Assembly (NCBI GenBank): GCA_009823505.1
Contig: VZQC01012381.1
Span: forward strand, 1-64,000
DNA: 64,000 nt
Direction of reading: 5' to 3'
From: Rhizomys pruinosus
Taxonomy: Eukaryota; Chordata; Mammalia; Rodentia; Spalacidae
Part shown: one piece after another, positions 22,330 through 34,741 of the stretch
How positions within the stretch are numbered: position 1 is the first letter of the stretch
How the letters are laid out: every line of letters begins with the position of its first letter
Translations under genes and position numbers: made by a program
The notes under the pieces: model-generated
Database searches by the model: none
Told to the model about the DNA's origin: nothing
Seen by the model: the letters and a program-made list of their open reading frames with translations, nothing else

Positions 22330-22690
22330 GATAGATTGTTGTTAATTATTAGTAGTAATTGTTATTAATGGTTATAGTTATTGTTATTAAATATAATTAA
22401 ATTATATATTATTAAATATAATTAAATTAAATATAATTATTAATAAGAATTATAATAATAATAATTGGTAAAAATTTGATGAGGTCCCATTTGTCAAAAA
22501 AAAATAATAATAATAATAATTGGTAAAAGTTCAGTCTAATGATAAATTGTTCATTGTTGTTGATTATTATTGACAATTATTATTCATAATTATTGATTGT
22601 TTTGACTTATAATGGTTAACAATAATTATTAAAATTAATAATGGTTATAATTGTTGTGATTATGGATAATTATTATTCTCCAAAAGTCCT
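22330..22690. repeat. AT-rich low-complexity block
   Basis: Mostly TTATT/AATAAT units. It holds a short antisense L1 ORF2 match, gatgaggtcccatttgtcaa, at 22479-22498. Confidence 0.75.
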
Positions 22691-22699
22691 TAATAATAA

Positions 22700-24120
22700 G
22701 ACAAGATGGATTGGTCCAAGACTACATACAACTTTGGCCTGTCTACTTTTGGGAATCCTCAATCTTTAGATTTGTAAATAGCATAGGGACAGTTAGGCTA
22801 AGCAAAGGGACATCTTAGGCATAGTTAACCAGAAGGGACAGGATAGGGAAAGAATAGGAGTGGACTTTACAGTTAGTTCATTGAAGGCAAATGGTTGGAA
22901 ATGGGCCTAAGAAGTGGCATATCGATCTCAGCTGTTTTATGCATTACTAGGACATTTATTAAAAATAACCCTATAACAAATTATAAAAATTTCATGTTTT
23001 TCATTGGACATCAAACAATATGGCTTACTTCTCTTATAGGTCAACCTAACAAATCTTTCGTATGTATGTATGTGCATGCAAATGTGTGTATGGATGTGTG
23101 TACTTGTGTTCTAAGTATATTTTAATGTTAAGAGCCATGATACCAGTAAAAACATTTCCTCTGAGTTGGAACATTGCCCTTCCTTCTCTAGATGCAAATT
23201 TATATTAAACACCCCAACGTAATTCAATTTCAACAAAAGTTATGGTATCTATTTAAAATTTGAAAATAATGGATCTATACTGCCGCCTACTGGTTACGCT
23301 CTTTCAACATCTAAAACAAAGATGCAACCAGGTTTTCATTGTATTAAAGTGTTAATGCGTTTTGGGGTATTTGTGAATAAAAAATAAAAGGTATAAAAAT
23401 TTAAAAAATAAAAAAATGAATTCTGATTAACATCATTGTGGAATTTGCAGCCGCCATTTTTTTTTAATTTTTGCACACATACAGGCTTAGACAAGCCTGC
23501 ATTTTGTTCAGATGACCAGTGGGTAGCTGGTGTTGAGACCTGCATTTCATTTGGGTGACCAGTTAGTTTGGAAAAAAGGCTCCCTTTGCGGACCGCCAAC
23601 CTGGGAAGCTGGAGTGAAATTCCTGTCCTAGACTTGGGAAGGTGGAAAGTCACGGCCAAGAGTGGGAAATGTGTCTCATTGTCCCAGGATAAGGACACGA
23701 GTAGGAAATTACCTCTCTGGTCGGGTCACAGGAGTGACTGACTGACCTCTATGCAATGAGGCCAGTTCCCCACAATGTCCACAAAGTGGGCACTGTGTGT
23801 CCCCTCCCCTTAGCAAGACTGTGCTGCACCTGTTTGTGACAAAGGAAGCTTCCTAGAAGCTCCCACCAAAAAAATCAAGATGTTATGATGGTAACAACTT
23901 CTCATGGGGCATATCTAGCCAGTCTTTAATTAACAGATGGGCATAAGAACTGTAAAAGAAAATTTTATTAACAGCTAGATATTGGAAAATATTTAAAGCA
24001 GGTTTTAATGCCAGGCCTGGAGAAGGCCAAGTGCTTGGAGGAAGATAGTTACTAAAATCCACTTTGTAAGTTTTGAAGTTTAAAATGGTATGCTTAAAAA
24101 TAACATATATTTATATAGAG
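22700..24120. other. No gene recognised; short internal duplication
   Basis: At about 23490-23570 the block containing cctgcatttt/cattt...gaccagt occurs twice about 45 bases apart. Nothing else was recognised. Confidence 0.4.
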
Positions 24121-24122
24121 GT

Positions 24123-24485
24123 TGTGGTGGTTTGAATGAGTGTCCCCCATAAGGCTTTAAGTATTCATACATTTGTCTCCAGTTGGTGATACTGTTCTTG
24201 GAGGTCTTAGAAGGTGTGGCCATGCTAGAGGAAGTATGTTATTGGGGGCAGGCTTAGTGAGTTTAACTAGTCTTGTGGTCTCCAATTGCTCTCTCTCTCT
24301 CTGCTTCCTGTGCTCATTGCAAGTTGTGACCCTCAGCTTGCTGCTCTAGCCCCAGCTACCATGCTCCCACCACAATGGACTCTGATTCCCTGGAAACGTC
24401 AATCGTAAGCTCAAATAAACTCTTCCTTTTATAAGTTCCTTTGGTCATGGTGTTTTATCACAGCAACAGAAAAGTGACTAATACA
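24123..24485 (+). mobile_element. Solo LTR of the TGTGGTGGTTTGAATG type (ERVL-MaLR-like)
   Basis: Begins TGTGGTGGTTTGAATGAG, has AATAAA at about 24415 and ends GTGACTAATACA. The flanks gagg/gagg fit a 4-5 bp duplication. Confidence 0.75.
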
Positions 24486-25034
24486 GAGGTATTTAAGTAG
24501 AGATTTATACAGAAATACAAATTAAACCATATAAGTTAATGGACTTGATTTCTCTGAAGTCATAGTCTAGTCATATAGTTTTAAAGAACAAAGTGTATAT
24601 TGGGTAAAATTTATTTGGCAGGTATTCAACTTTGTCCAAGTTTTGTCTATATACTATAGGATATTTTAAGAAAGTAAAATGTTTAGATTAGTTAAATTTG
24701 GTTGAAGGTTTTGGTAGAAATGGTAATCATTTGAACTAATTGGGAATATAAAATGTTAATTGTTTTATTTATAATTTGTATTGAATTTCCAACAATAACT
24801 TTGGGATTAAGGTACACAAATAGTCTCTATATTTTTCTGTGTTATACAGTATCACTTTATAACATTATTCCTTTACTTGTAGGATAATTTAAAGAAATTT
24901 AGTTTAAGTTCACTCCCCAAACAAAACAATGAAAAACAATTTGGGTGAATTTGATGAAAACTTATGCCTTGGTACCTGTTTATAGATATGTGTAATACAA
25001 TTTGAGCATCTATAGGTCAAAACATAAAAATTTT

Positions 25035-25225
25035 AAAAACAGGGGCCAGCCGGGCATGGTGGAGCACGCCTTTAATCCTAGTACTTGGGAGGCAGAGGCA
25101 GGCAGATCTTTGTGAGTTCAAGGCCAGCCTGGTCTACAGAGTGAGTTCCAGGACAGCTGGGGCTACAGGGAGACCCTGTCTCAAAAGGACCAAAAAAAAT
25201 TAAATAAAATAAAAAACAGGGGCCA
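25035..25225 (+). mobile_element. B1 SINE with 14-bp target duplication
   Basis: B1 at 25049-25211 is flanked by perfect AAAAACAGGGGCCA copies at 25035-25048 and 25212-25225. Well preserved. Confidence 0.95.
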
Positions 25226-25615
25226 AATATAATAGTAAAGTCTTTATAGCTGTGTAATTAAGCAAAATATATTAATACAGGAAAGCTCTGATATCAGCAA
25301 CGGATTATTCTGCCAAGGAGATGTTGGCTAGGGGATCCAAGCCCCCAAAATTATAAAGGCATTTTGCCTATAAAAATGGGATATCTGCAAGGAGAAAGGT
25401 GGTAAGTCCCTGTTGTCGAAGACCTGGTGTAAGCATGAAAAAATGTTTGGAGACGTGACTTGATAATGTACAGTTGGCCTCTGAAATGCCAGAGAGCGTT
25501 ACCAAAGGCCACTAAAGCAATAAAGCAAAATATTGGTCTCCTGAGTCAAGTAAGTCTCCTCTGTCAGTATCAGCTACACCTCAACTGCCTGGAGATACTG
25601 TGCAACAGTGGCAGC

Positions 25616-25618
<3 letters not shown>

Positions 25619-25655
<37 letters not shown>

Positions 25656-25733
25656 TGTGTGTGTCTGTGTGTGTCTGTGTGTGTGTGTCTGTGTGTCTCT
25701 GTGTGTCTCTGTGTGTCTCTGTGTGTGTGTGTA
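25619..25733. repeat. GT microsatellite with GTCTGT/GTCTCT units
   Basis: Long run of GT units interrupted by regularly spaced TCTG and TCTC. Confidence 0.95.
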
Positions 25734-25735
25734 TC

Positions 25736-26430
25736 CCAAATCTAATTGGCTATTAGCTCTCTCCTTGGAGGAATAATTCATGGTTGATGCCACAAGCTTA
25801 TATCCTCTAGTGGTTAGGAGATGTTATAAGCCACAGTAAGAACTTGTCATCTTTTAAAGAGAAACCAGTTTGTGGATTAGCATACCATCCAAACATCTGT
25901 GTCTATGCTCACAGCTTAGCTTGACATAATAGTTAGTACTGTTTAAATGCGTGTACATCTAATGGCTTGAGCTTTGTTAGTCGGATTAAAAAGGTACTCT
26001 GGATAAGCTGTCAACCCATAAAGGGAAACAACTTGAACAGACTAGAGTCCAAAATGACATCTACAGAGAAAAAAAAACTGTTTTGCTTCTCACCCACTTT
26101 GGCCCCTTTCCCAAAGCCTAGGGAACAAATTGCGAAAGAGGAGGCATGGTAGAATGTAAGGGCTGTGGAGAGATTGGGGTGAATCGTGAGACTACAGCAA
26201 TATAGACTGGACTCTTATTTGGTCAACATGCTTGTGCATATAAGCTTCTCCAACTGGACTATGGGAACCTTGGGTTGTTTCAAAATTTGGACATAGATAC
26301 TTGCTAATTGGTTTTACATGAATGTTACTTACATTCATTGCTTATGCTTGACAATTATCTTACTTCATGGTTGGGATTTTTGGATATTAATTGGCCTTAG
26401 TGTGAAAATAAAGTTTCAGGTCTGACCTGC
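25736..26430 (+). repeat. Dispersed repeat related to the G-rich-tailed family, copy 4
   Basis: Starts ccaaatctaattggctatta like the copy at 41220. It shares gttaggagatgttataagcc, gaatgtaagggctgtg and the tggttttacatgaatg block, then diverges and lacks the G-rich tail. Confidence 0.65.
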
Positions 26431-26571
26431 CCCCCATTGCCTAGCATTCAAAACAGGCTTGAGCAGCTGGCTATTCAAAACTCAGGTTCCTTTGGGTTGT
26501 TAGCCTCACCCATGGGCTCCCCTGCCTCTCAGGAAAAAATAAATTTTTTAAATAAAATTAAAAGGGTGAGA

Positions 26572-26828
26572 TGTGGGAAAACTTAGTTAAGATGGGTTGT
26601 ATTCTAAGCCAATGGGACCTCTCTGGCCACACCCATGGGGTGGAGTGTAATGACCAAAAGATTTAGGATTTGGCCCTGAGAATTGAGTCACAAATGGTAT
26701 ATAACGAGACATTTTTGCAATAAACTCTCTCTGCATTTGAACCTCAATCTGCGTACAGGTGGTGTGCTTTCCTGTGCGTATTTTCCACATGGGTAGTCCC
26801 AGGATTAAGTGGGCCCCGCCACAAATCT
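26572..26828 (+). mobile_element. LTR of an endogenous retroviral element (solo or end of a degraded copy)
   Basis: Begins TGTGGGAAAACTTAG after a purine tract. It has a TATATAA at about 26698-26704, AATAAA at 26719-26724 and an end near ccgccaca. A TGG-initial sequence (TGGTGGCATCCCCACACC) follows at about 26829 and could be a primer-binding site. No retroviral gene is open nearby. Confidence 0.55.
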
Positions 26829-26859
26829 TGGTGGCATCCCCACACCCCAACAACATTTT

Positions 26860-28370
26860 TCTATTTCAGCATCCTGAAAGTAAAACAAGGCAGACTTGAT
26901 AGATTTTCAGTCCAGCTTGGTCTAACAAAAGGTTAAAGCTAATAAAATGTTCTTTAGCAACTATTGATCATTTAAAAATACTCTAAAATTTCAGTTAAAA
27001 ATTAATTTTTTATCATTTTACTGCTTACATAATTTTAGTGTTTAAATTCAGTAAAGGCTAACTCTAAAGGAAAGATTAACCTTTTTTCTCCCTAACTCAG
27101 GTTGGTTAATATATTCAAACAACTAATAAATCAATTCATTTATTATGGGTAAATATAAATTTACGCATGTAATAATTCCAAAGTTTTATTGAGTATGTAC
27201 TATAATCTGCTAGTTACAATCTGCCAACACCCAATAAGGACTTGTAAAACCTATCCTATAAAATTTATACCTTAAAGTAATGTATCTAGGGGTTGTAATA
27301 TATAAAGGTTAAACTTATATACACAAACTTTATTTCTTCAGGATCAAGTCTTACTCAGGTAACTTAAAGATCACAATGTATGTTTAATCAAGGTTTATCT
27401 AACTTATTTTTACTTTTATCCAAAATTTATTCACACATTATATAATGATAAGCTAAATTACTTATATTCTTTAAAAATTGGTCTAATAATATCAACATAA
27501 AAGATTGGTCACACTTATATTTATGGAAACTACAAGTTGTTATTACTTTTAATTCATACTAGATTTCCAGGTAACAGCCTTGGCATTGTTTTATATCAGT
27601 GTTCCCAGTTTCTTTCTGTGATGTTATCTGTACCATCTCCTTTTCATCTACAAGCTAACATAGCTTTGAAAGACTGTATTTCACCTCTTCATTAATGATG
27701 GTCCTCAAAACACCAGTTCCTGTATGGGTATGTAGTACTATGATTTTCAAAAAGGGTAAATTCTCCTAAAATAAAGCAAAATTAATATAATGCCTTCCAA
27801 AATACAGCTTAACGTTTTCCTTACATTAAGAGACATAAGATCTCTTGGAGGGATACTCTATTTCTCAAAACACATCTATTAAAAATATATCAAACCCAGG
27901 TACTGTACTGGCTAGGGCTTCTCCCAACAGCCAATTGTATCAGGAAATATATTACAGCTGTCTTTTTTCAAGCTAAAAATCAGGCCCAGTAAATCTATCA
28001 AGGCTAAAAGGCCATGGATAAAACCCCAAGTACTAAAATGATACATTATTTTGTTTTTCAAACTTAATGTTAAAGGGCTAAAATATTTTATTCTTTAAAG
28101 GACTTTAATTAGCCTTCATCTGTTTATGTGATAAAATGAGGTATTTTCTATAAATACCCACAGTACCATAAAAGAATGGTACTTCTAACCACCTGTGCCA
28201 TACCAACAGCACAACCTAGTATAATAAATAGTGTTTACTTAAGTGCCTATGCTTCTACTATTTATATTCTATCAATAAATTGCAGAAAATACCCCCTGGA
28301 AGGCCTAAACTCTGGCTCAGCCCTAGACCACCTTCTGGGCCCCCACCTAGCTTCATCTCCAGGCCCATAG
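26860..28370. other. No gene recognised; AT-rich
   Basis: About 1.5 kb of AT-rich DNA. Scattered text looks like degraded retroelement sequence but no family could be assigned. Confidence 0.4.
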
Positions 28371-28865
28371 TCCTCTGCCCTCGGGTAAAGACTTGGAGCT
28401 GGAGCTGGAGCTGAGCTGACAGCCTCCTGCTGGGAAAAGGGTGGGACAGCCTAGGTGCTATCTTCAACAACAAAGAAAAGATAGGTCTGCTTCTTCTCAC
28501 CCACCCTTCCCCCCTTCATCTTCAAAGCCTAGGAGCTGCTCCCTAAAGAAAAAACCTGCCATAGGCCAAAGGGATAGCTGTGGACTCTCATAGACTGAAC
28601 TTTATTCCATCAATATAGTTACATACAGATCTTTTCACCCAAACTGAAGACTTTGGGGGTACAATTAAAATCACCATCTAAGTTAAGAGGGATATTAAAT
28701 AATAACTGTATGACTTGGGGGGAGAAAAAATTGTTACCTTTAGAGGGAAAATGTCACTCACATGTCTGTGTCATAGGAAAAAATGTTGTCTTCATATATG
28801 GGAGAAAAATGTTACATGTCTATATGTCTTGGAGGGAGAAGAAAGTATTGTTTTTGCTTTGTCGT
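28371..28865 (+). mobile_element. Internal part of an LTR-type element, copy A
   Basis: Matches 30832-31330 closely through tcctgctgggaaaaggg, gactctcatagactg, tttattccatcaatatagtt and the agaaaaatgtt-type imperfect tandem block. No intact frame. Confidence 0.6.
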
Positions 28866-29073
28866 TTTTTTTTTTTTTTCAATATGTAAGGCTCTTTATT
28901 TACGTATTATTTATAGCAGGGGAAACTGCAGCAGCCTACATGTCTTATCAGTTGGTTACACAAATTATGGAACATTTTCCCAATGGAATAACAATAGTTC
29001 ATCTAAATTAAGCAATTACTGTGTGATAAGCATTGTTCTAGATTATTTATTTATTTATTTTTAATTTAATTTN

Positions 29074-29300
29074 GTGGGGGATTGGGCACAACAGCCTGCA
29101 AATTGGTTTCATATGAAGGATGCTTGTACTCATGGATCATCACTTATAGCTAAAAAATGAAAAAAAAACTGAGAGAAAGATGCAGGACAGTTATGGCAAA
29201 ATGCATGATCTCGGATGGGGTGGGGGTAGGGGGGAATTGAAAAGGAAATATGCCTGATCTGAATTGGAAAATGATGTATGAAATGTACAAAGCACCAATA
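29074..29300 (+). repeat. Dispersed G-rich-tailed repeat, copy 5 (cut by N at 29073)
   Basis: From gtgggggattgggcacaaca to gatgcaggacagttatggca, a GGGG-rich tract and caataaaaatataaataaaa. Confidence 0.75.
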
Positions 29301-30815
29301 AAAATATAAATAAAAATAAATAAAAAAATAAATAAATAAAAAGAGGGGACAGAAAGAGTGTAAAAGGTAGAGGTGGTGGATGAACACAAGGGAAAAAGAA
29401 TTTTCCAGACAGATGGTCAGTTACTCATATGAACCCACAGCAATGATGACATCATGCACAAGTCCCATGCAAATTCAAACCAGACAAAATTCCAGCATAG
29501 GGGTGGGGAAGTAGCTATAAAACCTCATCACTACTTGAGTAAGTATTGGCAATCAATGGCTGCTGGGAGGTAGAGAGTTAGTATCTTAAAGTGCATTAAA
29601 TTAGGTGGATGTTAGGAAGGGGAGGTGTGGATAGGGGAGAGGATGGAAATATGATCAAAATGCATTGTTTGAACATCATAAACATTCACTTAAAAGGGAA
29701 AATGAATAGTTGGACTTTTTTATTCATTCAGTTAGTCATATATATCTTTTAATTGGTGAGTTCAGTCTCTTGGCATTGAAGGTTATTATATTAGTAGAGG
29801 CTTGCTATTATTTTTATTTTTGGTTGTTCTGGTTCCTTAGTTTACTGATAGTTCTTTCATTCCTCTCCTGGTGGTATTGGAGGTTATTGATATGCTGTTT
29901 TGGAGATCACATCATGGATTCCCTGCCAGTTCTCCTCTCTTCATGTTTTACTCATAAAATTTTCTTTACTGTGCTGTTATAGGTGAAACTCATTTTCTCT
30001 CTTTATGTGTATATATTCCTTTCTGTGGTACTGGCTTAGTTGTCATGAATTGCCTTAACTTGCACTTGTCTTGTAATACACGTACTTCTCCATTATTTAA
30101 TAGATAACTGTTGGATATAGCAGCAATTACTCCCAGGTTTTGCTTTCAGAGCTTTTGTGTTTTAGGTTGCTGACAACATATCTGATGCTGATATTTCTAT
30201 GTAATTTGGCACATTCCCGTGACATTTTTTGGTAGTGATTATTTGCCTTCTATTTCTGATATCTTAACTATAATATGTGGATAAGTTACACCATGATATC
30301 TGTACTTCTCTAAGTACTTCTTGTGTTTAGATGCCTACTGCATTTGCTATGTCTGAAAAAATCTCAGCTATAGTCTCATTGAATAGATTGTCTGGGCAAC
30401 TGTACTTTTTATTATTAGCTTCTTGTGGTAATCATGATATCCTCAATTTGGTCTCCTGAATGCAGCTCATGCTTCTTGGATGTTTTGGGCATGTTATTTT
30501 TTGTTTATATGTACCTGAATGTTTAATTGTATGGACCTTATCCTATGTCTCTGAAAGGTGATTTTCTGTTTGGTCTTGTTTCCTGGTGACACTTTCAGGT
30601 GTGATATATGTGATCATTTGACTCATCTACAGAATATTTGGCTCTGTTTTTTCATATTTTAGATTCTTTCTTTAAAAAATTACCATCCACGTTACTGATT
30701 ATTTAATCCACTTTGGCAACTTTCTTGTCTATGTCCAGAATCGATTTTATAATATTTTTAGTTTTCTCCTTTTCTTACAATTATTTGAGTCTTCTATTTC
30801 GTTGTTGATCCTTTT

Positions 30816-32360
30816 AAAAAGGATGACTTGGTGGGGAGGAGCTGCCAACTCCTGCTAGGAAAAGGCTGGGACAGTCAAGGTGCTAATTTCAACAACAAAG
30901 AATGGATTGTTCTGCTTCTCATCCACCCTTTCCCCCTTCCTCCTCAAAGCCTATTTGCTGCTAAAGAAAAAACCTGCCAGAGGCCAAAAGGATAGTTGTG
31001 GAGTCTCATAGACTGGACTTTATTCCATCAATATAGTTACATATACAGGTCTTTCCAGCCAAACTTAAGACTTTGGGGGGTACAATTGAAATCACCATCT
31101 ATGTTAAGAGGGATATCAAATAATACCTGTATGTCCTGGGGGGAGAAAAATGTTACTTTTAGAGGGAAAATATCATTCACATGTCTATGTTATTGGAGAA
31201 AAATGTTGTCTTCATGTATGGGAAAAATGCTACTTTTGGAGGGAAAATGTCATTCACATGTCTATGTCATGGGAGAAAAATGCTGTTTTGGAGGGAGAAG
31301 AAAGTATTACTTTTGCTTTGTCATTTTTTTAAGTTTCACCACTTGAGGAAAAAGTTACATGCTCAGTTTTAAGTCTCTTTCCATCCTTCACATGGTTGGT
31401 TTGTGATGCACTGGCACCAGTGTCTCTGTTTCCCTTAATAGGTGTAAATGCGACTGAGGCTTTGGGAGCTTTGGCAGCTGCCTTGCAGCCTTTGCTGCCT
31501 CTGTGTTAAGAGGGGAATCAACTGATGCCTGTGTGTCCTTATATTTGGGAGGAAAAAATGTTATCTTTATATATGGGTTGTTGACAAAGCCCTATTACCT
31601 GGAACCCAAGTCCCTCTAGACCATCTAAATAATCCCTTTTGTTAAGACTAATCTCTACCTTAGGAGGTTGGCTTCCTGGTTTGTCAAAAGCCAATTTGGG
31701 GTAACAGCCCAGACTTAGTTCAATATCAAGCCATCCCTAAAACGCCATCCCAATAAATTGGAGGGGGAACTGTAGGGCTGAGACATTGTCTGGCTGGAAG
31801 TGGAGACATGCAATTGTCACAGGGGCCCCCTGGGGGGTGAGATATGCAGTAATCCTACATCACCTGGGACAAAGCCCCAGACCCCAAGGGCTCCCTCTTT
31901 GATGTACGGAGCAAAAGTCACACTTCCAGCTTACTATACACACACCCAGGTTCTGTTGCCCCCAGTAGGAGCTGCACTGGGTCGTACTTCCCAGAGTATC
32001 CCTAAAAGAAAACTAATAACACTATGCGATGACTGAGCTTTATTAATAAAGAAAAAGGAGGAGATGTAGGTATTCTTTTGGCAGAAGCACTTAGAGAGTC
32101 AGCAAGCAACCTCCAAGCTTGGACTCCTGCTGATACCTTCCCTGCCTGTGAAAACCTGCCTGATGCCAATTGTCTTTGATGCCTTGGGCAAAGCACTGTC
32201 ACATTCCTGTAGTGAATAGTGAATCTGGAGCATATGACCTGAAATCCTTCCTGTCCCAACCCCCAATTCTGTATGTTCCAACCCCCATAAGCCTCTGTAT
32301 ATAAAAACTGGATTACAGCAATAAACCGAGTTACTTCCCTCAAAAAAAAGGATGACTTGG
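30816..32360 (+). mobile_element. Retrocopy of an LTR-element transcript with 16-bp target duplication
   Basis: The 1.5-kb insert is flanked by AAAAAGGATGACTTGG at 30816-30831 and 32345-32360. It carries internal LTR-element sequence, a purine tract (gaaaaaggaggaga), and an LTR-like part starting TGTAGG at 32065 with TATA at about 32299 and AATAAA at 32320-32325. It ends with an A run directly after ttccctc. A long target duplication plus a terminal A run is the L1-type signature, not integrase insertion. No intact retroviral frame is present. Confidence 0.75.
32065..32340 (+). mobile_element. LTR (U3-R) at the 3' end of the retrocopy
   Basis: Starts TGTAGGTATTC after a purine-rich tract, with TATA (tgtatataaaaac), AATAAA and an A tail about 16 bases later. 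No U5 follows, as expected of an RNA 3' end. Confidence 0.65.
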
Positions 32361-32489
32361 AAATCTGTCTCTAGCATTTCGGCTTTCTCATCATCTTTGT
32401 TTACAGTATTGAGCAGTTGTAGCTTTGGGAGATGTAGTATTAGAATGTTGTCTCATGAGTTTAGCTTGCTTTGTTTTATTTTGGTTCAT

Positions 32490-32542
32490 GTGTGTGTTGT
32501 GTGTGTGTGTGTGTGTGTGTGTATGCTTGCGTGTGTGTATAT
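32490..32542. repeat. GT microsatellite
   Basis: GT units with few interruptions. Confidence 0.9.
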
Positions 32543-32961
32543 GCATGTTCATTAATATTTTATTTTCCATAGCTGTTGGGATGTATTTTTCATCAAATTT
32601 TTAGTTTTTCCCTTTCTTCTTACTGCTTTAGTTTGGTTGTTTTGTTTTAATAAGTCCTGGTAGATTCTCTTTACTTGGATTTTTTTCTTCAGGGGAAAGC
32701 CAACTGCACTCACTATGCTGATCGTTTGAGATCAGACCCAGTGTCAGCATCAGGAGAAGATATTTGTACACTGGTTGAAGAAAATGTTCTTTATAGTCTT
32801 TTAAAGCTAAAGGTATCAAAATATATGTAGTGACGTGAAAAAGAGAGGAGGAGGTGGCAAGAGAGGGTAAAGTAATAATGAGAAAAACACAGATTAGAGT
32901 CATGAAATACAGTCAGAAAAAGTTATATAATAGGTTTAGAGAAAAGAAAGAAATAAAAGCA

Positions 32962-33806
32962 TTTCTCCATTGTCTGGTACTAATTTCTCTATTAGGTTAT
33001 TGCTGCTGCTGCTGTTATAAAATATCATTGCCAAAAGCAACTTATAGATGAAAATTTTAACATTAGCTTGATCTTCCACAGGGGTAAGAGTCCATCATTC
33101 TTAAAGGCACACTAGTGAGTGACAGACTTTGTGGAAGGGACAAGAAGCTGAGAGATCACATATTGTACTGTGAACATAAAGCTGAAAGCAAACCAAAAGC
33201 GGTGTTATGACCTTTCATGCCCTCTACCAGTGATGTGCTTCCTCCAGCAATTCTCCTAATATTCCATAATTTCTGCAAACATTGGCAACAACAGAGTCAG
33301 GGAACATGTGGGTTTGGTGACAAGATAGGGCTAGGATTTGGAAAAATCACCTGGCTGGTCTGGTGCATTGATGGTACTATCCAAGTGAGGCCAGTGAGTT
33401 TGAGATGGTAGAGAGGGATGGCTGGCATCTGGAAAATTCAGTCTTCCACACTCTTCCAAATTCAACAGGGGACCAAGTGCTTAAACACTTGAGCCTGTGG
33501 GGAACATTTCTCTTTCAAACAAGTATACAATACCTGGATTTAGGTGAAGTGAATCAATAAATCAAGTTATGCAATTGAGTGCCTTATATGAATAAACAAC
33601 CACATAGACAGTGGACAGAGACACTACAAAAGACTATCCAGGCTTATGTGATCAAGAAGTAGATAGTTAAAGGTACATACCTGTATTTTTCTCCCTTGAA
33701 ATTTTATAGTGACTAAGAGAAAGAGTTGTAAATCTCAATCAATGAAAGATATTTGTGTTATGGAAGACCAATGTTTTCCAATCCTATTAAGCCTTTAAAT
33801 GATAAC
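32962..33806. repeat. Inverted repeat, left arm
   Basis: Reverse complement of the right arm at 34742-35402, starting aaaggcttaataggatt.gaaaacattggtc in the inner part. It contains a minus-strand LTR (about 32990-33500). It has an extra block of about 155 bp (about 33310-33468) absent from the right arm. Confidence 0.85.
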
Positions 33807-34741
33807 ATCCCACCTCTGTCTAGTAATTGTTTTTATTAAAAAATAACATTTAACCAATATAACCTCTCCTGTTCTTTAAGAAACAGATGTTAGCATGGAA
33901 TACTTTTCCATTAACATGTTTTTAAAACATCTAAGTAACTGCATTAAAATAAATTTCTATTTGGTGGTATATGCTGGCTTTGTTGTTGTCATTTGAGGCA
34001 GGGAATTTTGTAGGTAAGGATACCTTCAAACTAAGTATCCTCTGTCCTTAGCCTATCAATTTTTGGAATAACATGTATGGGCTACCATATTAAGCTATTT
34101 GGGCCACCTATAAATTGGAGTACTGATTGCCAATGTCTGGAGAGAGAAAATAGAGATAAATGCCAATTAGGTAGACCACCTCTTGGAAACCAGGCTCAGC
34201 ACAGAGAGTCTCTAACACACTGAGAAGGCGGAGGGCTGTGCAAAGGTGGTGTGTAGCACCATGTTGTGCCTGGTGGCAGCAGTACATGAAGGAGACTGAT
34301 CTCAGACTGGAACAGTCTTGGCTTCTCACAAAAGCACAGATTTCCCAAGACTTGCCTTACAACTGTGGCTCCCTAGATCACCTACTAATGTCCAGATCTT
34401 ATACATTTACCATAGAAAGCACCCCATGCCCCATGTAGACAACTTAAATACCCTTGAAATGAATTAAGGGGGAAAGAGGATTGTTTTCAACAGGTGTATA
34501 CATACAGCTTTGTGAAGATATATTAGGACATTTTTCATGAATGTTGAGTGCATGTTTTGGATAGACAGATTTCCAATACTTATAGATGGCCTTTTTTTCA
34601 GACATCCTATTTATGGTGTTTTCAGATGTTTGAAATTGATTAATGTCATATTCCTTACTGTTATTATATCTGAAACTTTAAGCAAAAAGTAGATGTTCAG
34701 CATCTTCTTTTGTCCAAGGATATATATCAATATTGTTGTCA
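33807..34741. other. Spacer of the large inverted repeat
   Basis: About 0.93 kb of AT-rich DNA without a recognised gene or SINE. Confidence 0.5.

Larger units (their letters stand above)
29650..32700 (-). mobile_element. Degenerate L1, ORF1 to ORF2 start, split by an insertion at 30832-32344
   Basis: Read on the minus strand, 32360 down to 29700 runs from the ORF1 region into the ORF2 endonuclease region. The text tttttattcattcagttagtc and ttttaattggtgagttcag at 29720-29770 is typical antisense L1. There are many stops. Limits are approximate. Confidence 0.65.

Noticed and set aside
23336..23698. 120-codon minus-strand open frame
   Set aside because: No recognised family, no splice or promoter context; contains a short internal duplication and an AT-rich end.
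25460..25756. 98-codon frame rich in Cys-Val
   Set aside because: Half of it is a GT microsatellite read as codons.
26572..26828. Intact endogenous retrovirus flanking the LTR
   Set aside because: No gag, pol or env frame is open on either side; only an LTR-like unit is supported.
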